A DNA stretch of 64,000 nt from Microplitis mediator (Eukaryota > Arthropoda > Insecta > Hymenoptera > Braconidae): NCBI RefSeq assembly GCF_029852145.1, contig NC_079979.1, positions 14,933,401 to 14,997,400 of the forward strand. Direction: 5' to 3'. Made by a program: the position numbers and the translations under genes. Shown piece by piece: positions 13,603 through 25,360 of the stretch. The notes below the pieces were generated by a model. That model saw nothing but the letters and a program-made list of their open reading frames with translations, did no database searches and was not told where the DNA came from. How positions within the stretch are numbered: the first letter of the stretch is position 1; each line of letters starts with the position of its first letter.

Positions 13603-14996
13603 TACATTTATTGTTTGTTATTATTATTATAATAAAAGTTATATAGACAAAAGGAAATTTATTTAAAAAGTTGGTTAAATTAAAAGCGCTGTGCTAGGAA
13701 TTATATAGTTGATTCAATAACGAACTGTACTGGAACATAATAAATATATTCACGTACATTTGTACGTTAGAAATACTCAGTAAGTCTGCTAAGGAAAAGG
13801 CGGCAACCAGGTACATATTTGTACATGCAAAGCGGTATGAATAAAATATACCAGTAGAAAGGAGGGAGAAACTACTACTGTAAAAAAAATATAAAATGGA
13901 ATATAAATAAAAAATAAAAAATAAAATATAAAATATTTTACTGCTTCTATTCCTAGAAATTTTTCTTCTTGCTGTTTTTATATATTCTTGTGACCTGGGA
14001 ATCTTAATATGGATATATTTTAATATTTCTACAAGTACTTTACAAATATATAACTTCACTCAATAAACATAAAAATAAATTTATATCATGAATTGGAATA
14101 ATGATTTTTTTTTTTTCATTATTCCAAATTGTGATTTATTATTTTGAAAATTATTTATGAGTAATTTGTAATAAACAAAATTTATTTTACCGTAAAATTT
14201 TTTTTTCGGATTTTCTACTTTCAAATTTTATTACCAGTGATATTTACTTTTTTTTATATATAGTAAACTAATTTATGACTTTTCATATTTTGAGAGAAAA
14301 ATATATTTTTCAACTCGAAGACGAAAAAATTCGAGGCCGGCCTCAGGGTCAGTGATTTTGAAAATTAAAAAAAAAAATTGTATCGAATGATTCAAATAAT
14401 ATTTAAATATTTATTTAATAGATTCAGTAAGTCCTCAGTATTTATTGAGGCGCAAGCACGATTCAACGTGAGATATTATAAACGATAATGCTGTAAAAAT
14501 ATAGCTTTCCACGAGTGTGAAAAATAAACTCCCACCAGGCAAAACTCCTCGGGGAGTCTCTCTATACTCTATACACTCGCTGGCATTACTACTACCATCA
14601 GCATCACTAGGACCCCTACCCTTCCCTTGCACCAACGCCAAAACCACCGCCATAGTTCTATACTACTGCTATATACTTCATGCCACTGGGAATAATTCAC
14701 ACCGTTAATTATCCGCGGACGTGACAAATAAAAGAGAAAAAGTGTGAGAGCTCAAAAAATAAAACTAAAAAAATATTTTATTATTATGAGAGTTTTTCTT
14801 TATTTATATATATACATATATATATACATAGACTTTTTATCTCATTTTTCTTCTTTAAACTCAATGCGTGTGTGAGCTATTGACAAATAAAACCCCATGA
14901 AATAGGAGAAAGTTTTTTTCAGAGTACAAGATTTATTTTTTTTCATGAAGGGCTGACATTATAGCCAGTTTTCCACTTGATAAATTTAATAACCAA
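13603..14996. other. Gene-free stretch
   Basis: A 121-codon minus-strand frame (13694-14059) is lysine/isoleucine/phenylalanine-rich, as expected of AT-rich non-coding DNA. A more GC-rich patch at 14520-14720 is open on both strands but matches nothing I know. Confidence 0.4.
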
Positions 14997-15751
14997 CACG
15001 GAAAGAAATAGATAGTTCTGGTTACTGTTCTAAGCAGTAATCAACGAAAAATAAAGGGAAAAATAAATTTTACTATAACTGATTCATATTAGAATAGGAG
15101 TAAATCATTGCTTAATATGTCCTATTGCTTTTTAAACAGAAACCAGTGCTGTGCTACACTACAGTACATGAAACATATGACTGGTTACTGTTAAAATGTA
15201 GTCGTCGTTATAGAATATGAGAACTTACTATTTAGTGACAAGAATGGTTACCACGGAAAAAAATAAACTTTAAAAATTGCTTTTTGAAATTATAACCCGG
15301 AACCCGGTTGTCAATATGAGGAATTTTAACATTCAAATAGTAAATTTTATAATACTTGTCGTCTATTTTCTAAGTATCAGTTACGATTTTTAAAGTTCAA
15401 ATAGTAATTTTTCTTACATAAATAATAAATTTTCATACTTATCCTGTAATTATTCACGTTTTAATCATAAATGACAAAATTACTATTTAGAATGATGGTA
15501 TTTACTGATCACTTTGTCATTATATTACATCGAAGCTCTCTAAAGTTGCCCTCCCTAAAGTTGCTAGCTCCCTAAAGTTGACAGGACATGCTCTCTAAAG
15601 TTGCTCGGATTTTCTCCCACTCTTCTTTTTACTAAACGAATCAGAATTCAAGATTCTGGCGCGCGATTTAAACTTCTCTTATATGTTTCTCTATATTTTT
15701 TGGTCGATTACTGCGCAAAACAGTAACCAGTACTATTTATTTTGTTCTGTG
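14997..15751. mobile_element. 755 bp MITE with CACGGAAAG ends
   Basis: Left end cacggaaagaaatagatagt followed by ctggttactgttct. The right end reads, in complement, cacagaacaaaataaatagt followed by actggttactgttt. AA flanks both sides. The interior contains the ctaaagttg motif cluster at 15536-15604. Confidence 0.65.
15536..15604 (+). repeat. Four-fold 'ctccctaaagttg' motif
   Basis: (c)tctctaaagttgc, ctccctaaagttgc, ctccctaaagttga and ctctctaaagttgc follow one another at uneven spacing. Two looser copies occur at about 26338-26394. Confidence 0.6.
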
Positions 15752-16636
15752 AACAATTTCGAATTAAAAAAAGTTTTAGAGGTTTTATTATTTATGTATT
15801 TATTAAATTTTTTTATTCCTTTTTCTGAGCATTAAATTTTTTTCGCTGATAGTAGAGTCACTGACGTTATGGAGCCTACGAGGAAGAAGTAGCGTGAGGA
15901 AAGAGACGGAATTATTAAATGAACTGCGGGCGACAGGCGGCACAAGCGAGTAAAAATGAGAGACGCCAAGTCGCGTCTGGTATAAAGTCTTGCCGAAGGC
16001 ACAGATCATTTGTCAGGCTTCCTCTCGGCGTAGTAGCAAACGTTATTTTCTCACCTCCTTTGCAAATCTATTCAGGACAAAGTTCCTCATTTATTTTATT
16101 CTGCCATACTAGTGTGCTTGCGAGCCTTTCTGTCTCTTATGCTCTTACATTTGTCTTTATTTTTTTATTGTTACTTACTACTGCACTCGGAATTTAATAA
16201 ATAATTGATAAAAAATTAGTCTACGCTACTACTCTGTCTCACGGTATAAATTAAAATTTATTTTTAGCGAACTGACTTGAGTAATTCGAATAAAAATAAC
16301 CAGTCGTGAATAATCTAAATAATAATTACTCGGGACAAAAAATTATTGGAGGCCATCAGAAGCGTAGTCCTGGTAGAGCTCGAGGTCAGAGTATGATTAC
16401 AAGTATATGTGCTGACATGTTTATATAATTACACACATACAATGCAAAAAAAGACAATACAATTACAAGTCAATTTTTTTTTTTTTTTTGACAGAGGTAT
16501 TTTACATTACATAGAAAATTTTTTTTTTCTTAAAATGCTGTGGTCTCATGTTAACACCGGACTACATTTGCAACATTCTGCAAATTGATACAGAAATATT
16601 TTGAAAATTACAATGAAAAAAAAATTTTTATTTATA
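15752..16636. other. Gene-free stretch
   Basis: The patch at 15850-16100 is more balanced in composition and has frames on both strands (68 and 92 codons), but no motif, homology or splice logic I can defend. Confidence 0.4.
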
Positions 16637-17037
16637 CACTGCAACAAATTTGTGGAGTGAACACGGAGTGGGTGATTTTTATTTATTGAATTCTCTCTGA
16701 ATGAATTATACTCCGAAGGGGAGTTTCGGAAAATATTAATTATAAACAAATTACTAATAGATAGTGAGCTTAGGTCTTTGATATTTTGATATTTATATTG
16801 AGTACGGAAATAATTACGAGCTCCCTTTCCATATATTCACGCGAAACGATTTTTAAAAATTATAAGCAGCTGATAATAAAACTTGATCAAATATAATTCC
16901 ACTGAGTCACAAACTGTCGTTAGACTGACATCAACCGTACCACGAGATAACATTTCATATTGTACCGAAATATGAAATATTTCCCATAAAAACTATGTCA
17001 CTATAGCTATTCAATAATTTAATATTTTCACTATGTA

Positions 17038-17348
17038 CACGGAAAGAAAATTATGGAAAGTTTTGCTATGCATTATGGGAATGGTTCCTATAATTTATGG
17101 GAATGATTCCCATAATATTATAGAAAGTATTCCTATAAATTATAGGAACCATTCCTATAATTAGAGGAACCATTCCCATAACGTTATGGGTATCATTCCC
17201 ATAATTATAGGAACTATTCCTATAATTATGGGAAACATTCCTATAATTATAGGAACTGCTCCCATAATTTATGGTTGTAATTCCTATGATGATATAGGAA
17301 AAAATTTCACAAAATTATGGGAACAGTTTCCATAATTTTCTTTCCGTG
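17038..17348. mobile_element. Palindrome-array MITE, small copy
   Basis: Ends cacggaaagaaaattatgg and its near complement, with TA at 17036-17037 and 17349-17350. The body is a run of units of the form ttcc(t/c)ataat..attatgggaa, each near-palindromic. Related to 27282-28607 and 51696-52800. The insertion point is confirmed by the uninterrupted core in copy 1. Confidence 0.85.
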
Positions 17349-17438
17349 TATTATATATATGAAATTATAATTTAGTGAGTTACTAAAACATTTTATGAAT
17401 TAAAAACATGATATTTTAAGCTTAATTATTAATATCTG

Positions 17439-17746
17439 CTCTCTTAAAATGAATCAGTGAAAATTACTGCAAATCAGTGAATATTCACTACGAATCAGTC
17501 CTACTCTTTTAAATATGAAATAGTGAAATTAGTGACTATTTGCTAGTGAAAAGTATGTCACTAATTCAAACAGTGGTATACTTTTCACTAGCAATAAGTG
17601 ACTATTCACTGTCAAATAGTGATTTTCACTAATTCGTTTTTAGAGAGTAAGTGTGTCACTGATTGAATCAGTGGTATACTTGGGACTGTTTATGCAGTGA
17701 ATATTTACTGATTTGTAGTACTTTTTACTGATTCATTTTAAGAGAG
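17439..17746. mobile_element. 'ctctcttaaaatgaatcag' MITE
   Basis: Inverted ends ctctcttaaaatgaatcagt and actgattcattttaagagag. The inside repeats cactgaatcagtg-type palindromes. Comparison with copy 1 of the host shows tg on both sides of the insertion and a single tg in the empty site. A diverged fragment occurs at about 59660-59710. Confidence 0.8.
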
Positions 17747-18012
17747 TGAATGAATTATTTATTGAAATAATTATGTTTCTAATTAGCAGCTGTTTCTATT
17801 AAATATAAATTTATTTAAGTACTAAAACTCCGGACCGGAGTGAATGCGGATTGAAATAAAATCCTCGTCACTCCGAAATTACTCCGCTCATACAAAAATC
17901 CTTATTCAATCCGCATGCGGGGTAATTTGTTTTTTAAACTCCGGAATTCAGAGTAGAAGAGTGAATTCGAATTGCAATAAAATCTGGATTCACTCCCAAT
18001 TTTTTACAGTGT

Positions 18013-19503
18013 AATTATAGCAACACAAATAAGCCTAACAAAATAACTAAACATATTAGTGGACACTTGGATAAATGAACAGATAGAATATTTTTAATTA
18101 CTTTATAAAATTAATTATATTACTAGAGGACAAAAAAAAATTTTATTAGATAAATTTTACAAAGATTTTAGTTGAATTGAGGTTTTATCGCGGATCACAC
18201 GAACTCATCATCTTTTTCAATCCTCAGATTCTCCAATCCCCGTTAAATTTTCTTTCCTTTTATAAGTATGCTTCATGATCCTTTTTCTCATCCTCATTCT
18301 TACATTTTTACTCACCTTTTTTCCTTCTCTTTTTTCTCTCTAGGTCCTATCAGAGAAGTAGACTCTTTGAAAAACCATTTAGCTTGCCGGTAGAACGGAT
18401 AATTGAAAGTCACACTCGATCGAGACTATTACCTTTTTTCAAATAAAATCAATCATATAAAAAAAGTAACTCATAGTCGTAATAATTTTTTATTTTTTTT
18501 AATATTTTTATTTCATCTCTTTGAAATTTCATTGAATTATTTATAAATATAAGCTATTTGTAGTGCAAAGATATCTACATATGTCGACAAATAATTTTTT
18601 ATATTTACTTTTTTTACACAAACATTTTTTGCAGCAACAGGCCATTGCTTTTTGTATTTGCTCTATTTCAATATATATTTTTATTTTACCGTGTTGATGA
18701 AAAAATAATTGATTGTGGGACAAATTAAATGTGTGTCATATATTTATTTATTTTTTTTTTATTTGTGTTAAAGCTTTCAGTATTTTTGTATTTTATTTTT
18801 GTTTTATTTGTCCAACTTTTATACTCAAATAATATGTCGTTAACTTTCCAAGTGTTAAAGCTTAATATATATATATATATATATCTATAGGAAAAGGGTG
18901 GGAAAAACAGGGCCATTGAAGAAATAATGGATTTTTGTGCATTTGAATCCGATGAATCTTCTTTTTCTGTAGATTTCTTTAGAAATCGGACTATTGCAAT
19001 GGGTCTTATTTTACCTAGTCTAGTAAAGTCAAAAAATACCATCCACTAAAAAGTTTATATATATACATATAGATATAGCATATATATAAATGCAATATAA
19101 CGCGCCTTATCATCACGATAGCGCCCGCAATTCTTATCGGATCATGAAATTTTATAAATTTCTTCAATGAACGATTATCTTGATCAAGTTCGAATATGAG
19201 TCCAATAGTTTGAAAGTTGTGGGCGTTAGAAATTTTTTTTGATTTTCATAAAAATGAATTTTCTGGATTTATCCAGAAATCACTTTTGAACCGAAAGTGA
19301 TAATTTATATACATAAAAAGTATTTTAGTTTGTACAATTAGCTGTATTTTTCACTATATTACTCGTTTTTGTAAAGATCTTTTCTAACAATTTGTTGACC
19401 TCGAAATCTTCTTATAACTTCTGAATGATAGAGGTAAGAGATATCTCAATTCCTTGAAATCTATGTTGTAGCTTATGAAATAAGTATTAACTACACTATT
19501 GTA
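18013..19503. other. Gene-free stretch
   Basis: CT-rich patch at 18230-18345, AT-rich elsewhere with a TA run near 18864-18885. The minus-strand frame 18725-19042 has a 5' part of ordinary composition and a lysine/asparagine tail. No recognisable domain. Confidence 0.4.
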
Positions 19504-19658
19504 CACAGAAAGATTGGAACCCGACTGGTTGCTGTTCTGCACCTGACTCAGTACGGTGCCGGAAAAAAATGCTCGATTGTGGTGCAGCACTATTTTTTTC
19601 CAGCACCGTACTGAGTCGGGTGCAGAACAGTAACCAGTCGGGTTCCAATCTTTCCATG
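19504..19658. mobile_element. 155 bp nearly fully palindromic MITE
   Basis: Left arm cacagaaagattggaaccc.. through ctcagtacggtgc is mirrored to the end, with only a few mismatches. TA flanks at 19502-19503 and 19659-19660. The centre is a short gctcgattgtggtgc stretch. Confidence 0.85.
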
Positions 19659-19733
19659 TAGCCTTATTGCATTTGAATGGCTCTTTTTTTGACTTATATG
19701 TGAAGTAATTGAACCAAATTACCAGTTGTCGTA

Positions 19734-20708
19734 TACTGATAGAAGTATTTATTTGAGCCAAATAAGATTTATTAATAGTTAATAAATGATTTATTAAACG
19801 AGATTCACGGAGAAAAAAATATTGTTCCTCGAACGATCTAAAGTATAGCAAGTCGTGGATCGTTATCACAACAATATGTATACTTATGGTAACAATACCG
19901 TATCGTTCCTGTAACTATCTATTAGATAACTGTGAGCCCTATACAACTTTCCGTAGTCGTCACCTCACACGGCACCACCTAACCTATTTAAGCATCCATT
20001 TTCGCGTCTATTTTGTGTATCGGGTATAATTGTTGCTAGCAGACGCTTAATAAATAAATTATTTTATTTAATCAAAATTATTTATTAATGATAAAGATTT
20101 TTAAACGTCTCATATCATTTGCAACGCACGTGACGTCAGATAGGGCTCAGAACGATACGGTATAGGCCTCAGAGCTATCTACCGTATTGATGTCAGAACG
20201 ATACAGTAGATAGTTGCAGTAACAATCTAGTAGATAACTTTTTCGTATTGTTACTGTAACTATACAGTATACTTCTCAGAACAATGTTTTTTTCTCCGTG
20301 TTTATTTGAGCCAAATAAGATTTCTTAATAGTTAATAAATGGCTTATTTGAATAGAAAGAAATGACACATGAAGTTAAGGTTATAACCTTGAATGGAATG
20401 AGTGTGATTGTTAGTAAACATTTTTTATAATATTTCATTTTTTTTTATCTTTTGTATAGTAATTTTTATCCTCAATTAACATTAATTGTATGTATTATTT
20501 TCTTTAAAAGAATAAAATTGAACAGTCCTATAAATTATTTGTCATAACCTTACTTAATTAACTTCATGTGTAATTTCTTTCTATTCAAATAAGCCATTTA
20601 TTAACTACTAAGAAATGGCTTATTTGGCTCAAATAAATCTCATTTAATAAATCATTTATTAATTATTAATAAATATTTATTTCGCTCAAATAAATACTTC
20701 TATCAGTG
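19734..20708. mobile_element. 975 bp fold-back element, 'tttatttgagcc' type
   Basis: Arms start (t/c)actgatagaagtatttat and mirror each other over more than 150 bp, repeating tttatttgagccaaataag and taatagttaataaatg. TA on both sides. The left arm is split by the insertion 19806-20300. The 161-codon minus frame 19384-19869 crosses three element boundaries and is an artefact. Confidence 0.8.
19806..20300. mobile_element. 495 bp MITE inside a fold-back arm
   Basis: Ends cacggagaaaaaaatattgt and the complementary acaatgtttttttctccgtg. The intact opposite arm of the host supplies the empty site: gagatttatttg there versus gagatt and tttatttg flanking the insertion, so the duplication is TT. Confidence 0.8.
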
Positions 20709-22578
20709 TAGAAAAAATTTTTCCCGCCTTTCCCTTATAGTGATATTTGTAGAAGTGACACCATTTTGAAGTGGAAAAAATTTTTGTCTACTTATTGACT
20801 TATATTTAACTGGAGGATAACTAGACAAATTTATCATTCGCATGCAGTTAATCTAAAATTTTTACCAAATTTTTTTTTTTTACTTATTTATATTTGTAAC
20901 GATTCATTTTATTCCTTGACTTCTTGTGATAATCTAATTTTATTCAATAAAAGAATTTTTCCTCTAAAGTAGTATATTATTTCGTCCCGATATAACTTTA
21001 GATTTTTATAAATGTATAAAAATAAAGTTTTAAATTAATTGAATATTTTGTTTGAAAGTTTAAGTTTTAAATAATTTCTACATGATTGTGATAATAATAA
21101 TAATAATTATTATTACAATTAAATGAAGAGGAAGAGAATTAGAGGCAATTATAGACAAAGAAAATGAAGTAATGAGCATCTTATAAAATTACTTAAGTAT
21201 AACTTTTCTCGTAAACTTTCGTCATAATAGTTACAGTTTTCTCTCCGTATTAGAAAAGTATCTCTCAACATGGGCCTGCTTTTGAAGCGGGAGTAGAGAA
21301 AAAAAATAAAGTAATTGACTTTGTTATTTGATTTGAGAGATCAAGTGGAAAAAAAAATTAATTGGACAAGTAAGGGTGTGAAGGTAAAACACAGCAGCAC
21401 TCAAGTTATTTCCGGGACAATAAATTTCTCTTGTCGTTGAATTTAATTCATTATTCAAACTCCGTTTGCTCTGGTTTCGTGGCCTAATTACTCGATAACG
21501 ATGAATTGAGATCGTATCAGACAGGATGAGATTAGAGAGTAATTTTAACTCATCTTAGAAACGGTTTCCAATATTAAGATGATTTTGATACTTTACATCA
21601 AGGGCTTAAATAATCTTCCTTATTATTTTAAATAATAATAACAATTTAATTAAACTTTTTTTTAATTTAAAGAAAATTATTTTTTTTTGTACTTGACTGT
21701 GAATTGAAATTGTGTAAAAACTATTGACTTTACAGACGAAGTCATTGAAGACTCTTTTGTAGAAAATTTAATTTTCTATAAAATTTCACATCAATGTGAA
21801 AGTCGTATCATCAATAGTTTAGTCAGAATTTCATCTCAAAGATGCAATATTACCAATGAAATTAAATTTTTGATTAAATTATAAACTGAGTACTTTAAAT
21901 ATAAAATATAACGGACCTCTCAAGGATACGATAAAAATGTATAGGAATAAATTTATAGAGAATTTAATTTTCTAAAAAAAATAATTCTTTATTTTTTTTC
22001 ATAAACCCAATAATTAATAAGTTCTTTGAACGTAAACTTTGATTCAAATTGTTTGACTTTTTTTGTGTTTTTCTAATGAAAAGTTGTCATAATGAAGTTA
22101 TAAATAATATTAACATATATGTCAGGTTATTATGAGTGTTAGATTAACTTTTCCACTTAAAAGCATTTAGTATGTGTTAACACGGCATTTTAAAGTGTTG
22201 TATGGAGAGAAAGAGAGAGGAGAGAATATGAGTAAATTCTCACGAGACATCACGATCACGACGTTACTCAGCCACTTGCCTGAGCGTTCACGAGTTATCA
22301 ATGGTGTTGACGTAACCCAATTTTGCATGGCAACCTGGTAACGACGTTTTGCCCACGCAAGTACGGCATCGAACGTTTATCGGTGAGAGCCGAGTAGAGG
22401 TTATTGAGGAAAATTTAAACTACGGATGACGAGCGAGGCTCACTAATTCTCCTTGATGGATTTTCATGCCCATCTTATATCCTCAATCATTATATATATA
22501 TATATTAATTTATATAATAGCTACACTACATTTATCATAATAGATATATAAATTTTTTTAAAAAATAAAATAATTATA
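20709..22578. other. Gene-free stretch
   Basis: AT-rich with many homopolymers. The patch at about 22200-22460 is less AT-rich but has no defensible exon. Confidence 0.45.
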
Positions 22579-23325
22579 GGAGAGCGCGGACTAAAATGAC
22601 ACGATTTTTTAATAAAAAATATTTTTTTTTTAAATATGTATATATAGACTTTTAAAAAAATTACGGGTAAGTTGGTCATCTTAAGTAGTGCGACCATTTC
22701 GAAATTTCACTCCAAAAAAATTCTTTTATAAAATTGGTAAAAAAGTAAACTTGGGGATAAAATGAACTTATACTTATACAAGCATTACTAAATTAGTATT
22801 TTCAATTTTTCTAAATTCGAAAAAATTTTTTCGGTCGAACTTTCCAGGTCACACATATTCCGAATGACAAACTTGCCTTGTATTTTTTTTACAAACTCTA
22901 TACGAACATTACAAAAAAAAAATTTTTGTTAAAAAGTGCACGGAAAAAAGAGCAGTTGAAAAATTACAGTTTCTACAGTAAAAATAGGCCTTCCGGGCAA
23001 AAATCTTTAAACATTAAAGCTTTAACTGTAATTTTAGAAATTTGTTATAGTAATAAAATTAATACAATTTTGAGCAGCAAATTTTACAGTTTAAATCGAC
23101 AATATCGAGTTTGAAACTGTAATATTTGTTATTTCTGTAAAATCTACTGATAAAAAATGTAATTTTTACAGTTTCAGACTTGGAGCGCTTAACTACTATA
23201 CGAAACTGAAATTTTTCAACTGCTCTTTTTTACGTGTGGAGTCTCATTTTGCCGCATTTTCCAAAACATAATTAGTCACTTTTAATCCTTAAAGTGTTTT
23301 TTCGCCATTTTTACTGGAGCGCCTC
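22579..23325. mobile_element. Possible diverged G-rich-end element
   Basis: Left end aggagagcgcggactaaaat and right end (in complement) agaggcgctccagtaaaaat resemble each other weakly. The interior contains the element 22939-23236. The ends are too diverged to be certain. Confidence 0.35.
22939..23236. mobile_element. 298 bp MITE, CACGGAAAAAAGAGCAG ends
   Basis: cacggaaaaaagagcagttg and caactgctcttttttacgtg face each other, followed by aaaa/tttt and acagtttc repeats. TG on both sides (22937-22938 and 23237-23238). The 78-codon frame inside is not coding. Confidence 0.8.
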
Positions 23326-24008
23326 TTCTTAAAAGAAGCGAGAAAAAATTTGAATGTTAATTTTATTAAATTTATAAAACACGATATTAATCCGAGTTAA
23401 ATTATCACTGAAAAAAAATTTCTGGGATATTAGTGCATATGTATGAAGACATATACATATATATGAAGTGGAAGCTTAAGCCCAAAGATAATGAACGTGG
23501 AATGCTAATTAATTTAACTGGTATAATTACAGTCGTGATGCTATTAGTAAGAATGTATTATCCAATGGGCATAAATTACTTCCGGCACACTTATTGTAAC
23601 AGTATATTATTAGGGTAATATATATATATATTAATATTAGATATGTAACTTAAATTATTATAAAACATACCGGAAGAAAAATATCATGTTGAATTTACAG
23701 CAAGTACACGAGAATTTTAAAAGAAGGGTGAAAAATATCCTGTTGTTTAGATGAAATTCTCTTTGCTGATTTGACAAGACAGGTTCTGTTGACTTGTTTC
23801 TAGTCGGTATGTTTCTACTCGGAGAGAAAATTAATTTATATTAAAGAGGATTTATTTACTTGGGACAGCGTAAACTTAAGTGAATTAAAAATTATCAATC
23901 TTCGGATGGTTTCAAAGTAATTATTATTGATTTTGATAAATGTCTGCAGTAATATCAACTAATGAATTATATAACTTTACTGTAAAATCAGCAGACGTCA
24001 CATGTAAA
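23326..24008. other. Gene-free stretch
   Basis: AT-rich, no element boundaries or exon recognised. Confidence 0.5.
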
Positions 24009-24346
24009 AAAATCGGCCTATCGGATGACCCTGCGGACCAGCCCAAAAACTTCCCGCTGATTTCGAGCTCGAGTAGCTCGAAAACACTGTTGTAAAGACA
24101 TTTTCAAACTCTTCGAGCTCAAAAATACTTTCGTATACCATAGATTTCGAAAAAAACCGTTTTTTAGCATTTATTTCTTCCACGATATCTCGCGAACAAA
24201 TGTACCGGTTTTTATAGTTGAGGCAACCATCGAAGCAGCTTATAAAGTACGACATCTGACGAAAACTCGATTTTCGCGAATCAGAGTGAAAAAAAAAAAC
24301 TTCCCAAATTTTTCGAAAATCATCGACTTTCTTAGCAGGAAGATGA
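24009..24346 (-). repeat. 'aacttcccgct' family repeat
   Basis: Contains cggatgaccctgcggaccag, gagctcgagtagctc, the gatatctcgcgaac segment and, at its right end, cttagcaggaag. The same blocks in the same order are in 24727-25360 and 57369-58054. Confidence 0.7.
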
Positions 24347-24348
24347 AA

Positions 24349-24733
24349 ATATCAGATGGACCCAAAGAGTGCAAGACCTCGAGTGGCCCTCTACATACCC
24401 CTCTACATACCCTTCGACATGGTTCTGTCGAGAGTCAAGGACTATAATATTTTTTTTCCTCCGGTATTTTCTATTATTTTCTATTGAAAGAGCCTCAGAA
24501 CTCGCGTCGAATCACAACCAGAAGGAAATATGAAAAAAAAAATATCAGATGGACCCGGAGAGTCCAAGACCTCGAGTGGCCCTCTACATGCCCCTCTACA
24601 TACCCCTCGACATGGTTCTGTCGACAGTCTAGGACTATAATATTTTTTTTCCTCCGGTATTTTCTATCATTTTCTATTGAACGAGCCTCAGAACTCGCGT
24701 CGAATAGCAATCAGAAGGATATATGAAAAAATC
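24349..24733. repeat. Direct tandem duplication, 192 bp period
   Basis: aatatcagatggaccc starts at 24349 and again at 24541. The following ~185 bp (cctcgagtggccctctacat, catggttctgtcgac-type, cctccggtattttctat, gagcctcagaactcgcgtcg) are repeated with about one change per 15 bp. It lies between two 'aacttcccgct' repeats. Frames of 66-81 codons on both strands come from this duplication and are not recognised. Confidence 0.85.
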
Positions 24734-25360
24734 TGTCTATCGGTTGACCCTGCGGGCCAGCCCCAAATCTTCTCGCTGTTTTCGAGCTCCTCGAGCTCGA
24801 AAACATTGTTGTGGATACATTTTGGAGCTCTTCGAGCTCGAAAATACTTTTGTGTGCCATTGTTTTCGAAAAAAACCGATATTAGCATTTCTTTCTCCCA
24901 CGATATCTCAGGAACGAATTGACCGATTTTGATGGTTGAGGTGGCAATCGGCGTATTTTATTGAGTTCTAGAGCTGATTAGATTTTGGAGTTGATTGTAT
25001 AAGTTGTTTCTGAGAAATCAATGAAAAACAAAAAAAAAAAAAATTTTCTAATTCTTATTCTTTGTATAACTTGTAAACTACATGATCGATTTACCCTAAA
25101 ATCTAATCAAGACTAAGTTTTGTTGAGCTCTTTCGATTGCCACCAAGTACGTTCAAATCAGTTGATTCGTTCCAACGATATCGTCGGACAAAAAAAGGTT
25201 CACACACATACACACGGGCGTCCAACCAGGATTAATCAGAATAGCTTCCTAGGACCTCGAAACGCCGACATCTGATGAAAACTCGATTTTCGAAAATCGG
25301 ACCGAAACCAATAACTTCCCTTTTTTTGAAAATTTTCAATTTTCTTAGTGGGAAGTTAAA
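24727..25360 (-). repeat. 'aacttcccgct' family repeat, long copy
   Basis: Starts tctgtctatcggttgaccct. Includes the gagctcctcgagctc palindrome, gatatctcaggaac, gattgccaccaagtacgttc and gatatcgtcgg, a CA-rich spot near 25200, and ends tttcttagtgggaagttaa. Very close to 57369-58054. No protein recognised. Confidence 0.75.

Larger units (their letters stand above)
16637..18012. mobile_element. Long 'cggagtgaa' family element, copy 2 (twice interrupted)
   Basis: Reverse-complement relative of 6931-8165. The core (about 16740-17035, 17350-17438, 17750-17830) aligns with 7090-8000. Termini are cactgcaac and ttacagtg with TA duplications at 16635-16636 and 18013-18014. Two later insertions sit inside, at 17038-17348 and 17439-17746. 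Neither is present in copy 1. Confidence 0.85.

Noticed and set aside
13694..14059. 121-codon minus-strand open frame
   Set aside because: Lysine/isoleucine/phenylalanine-rich, no motif, AT-rich codons typical of non-coding DNA.
19384..19869. 161-codon minus-strand open frame
   Set aside because: It crosses the boundaries of three inverted-repeat elements, so it cannot be one ancestral gene.
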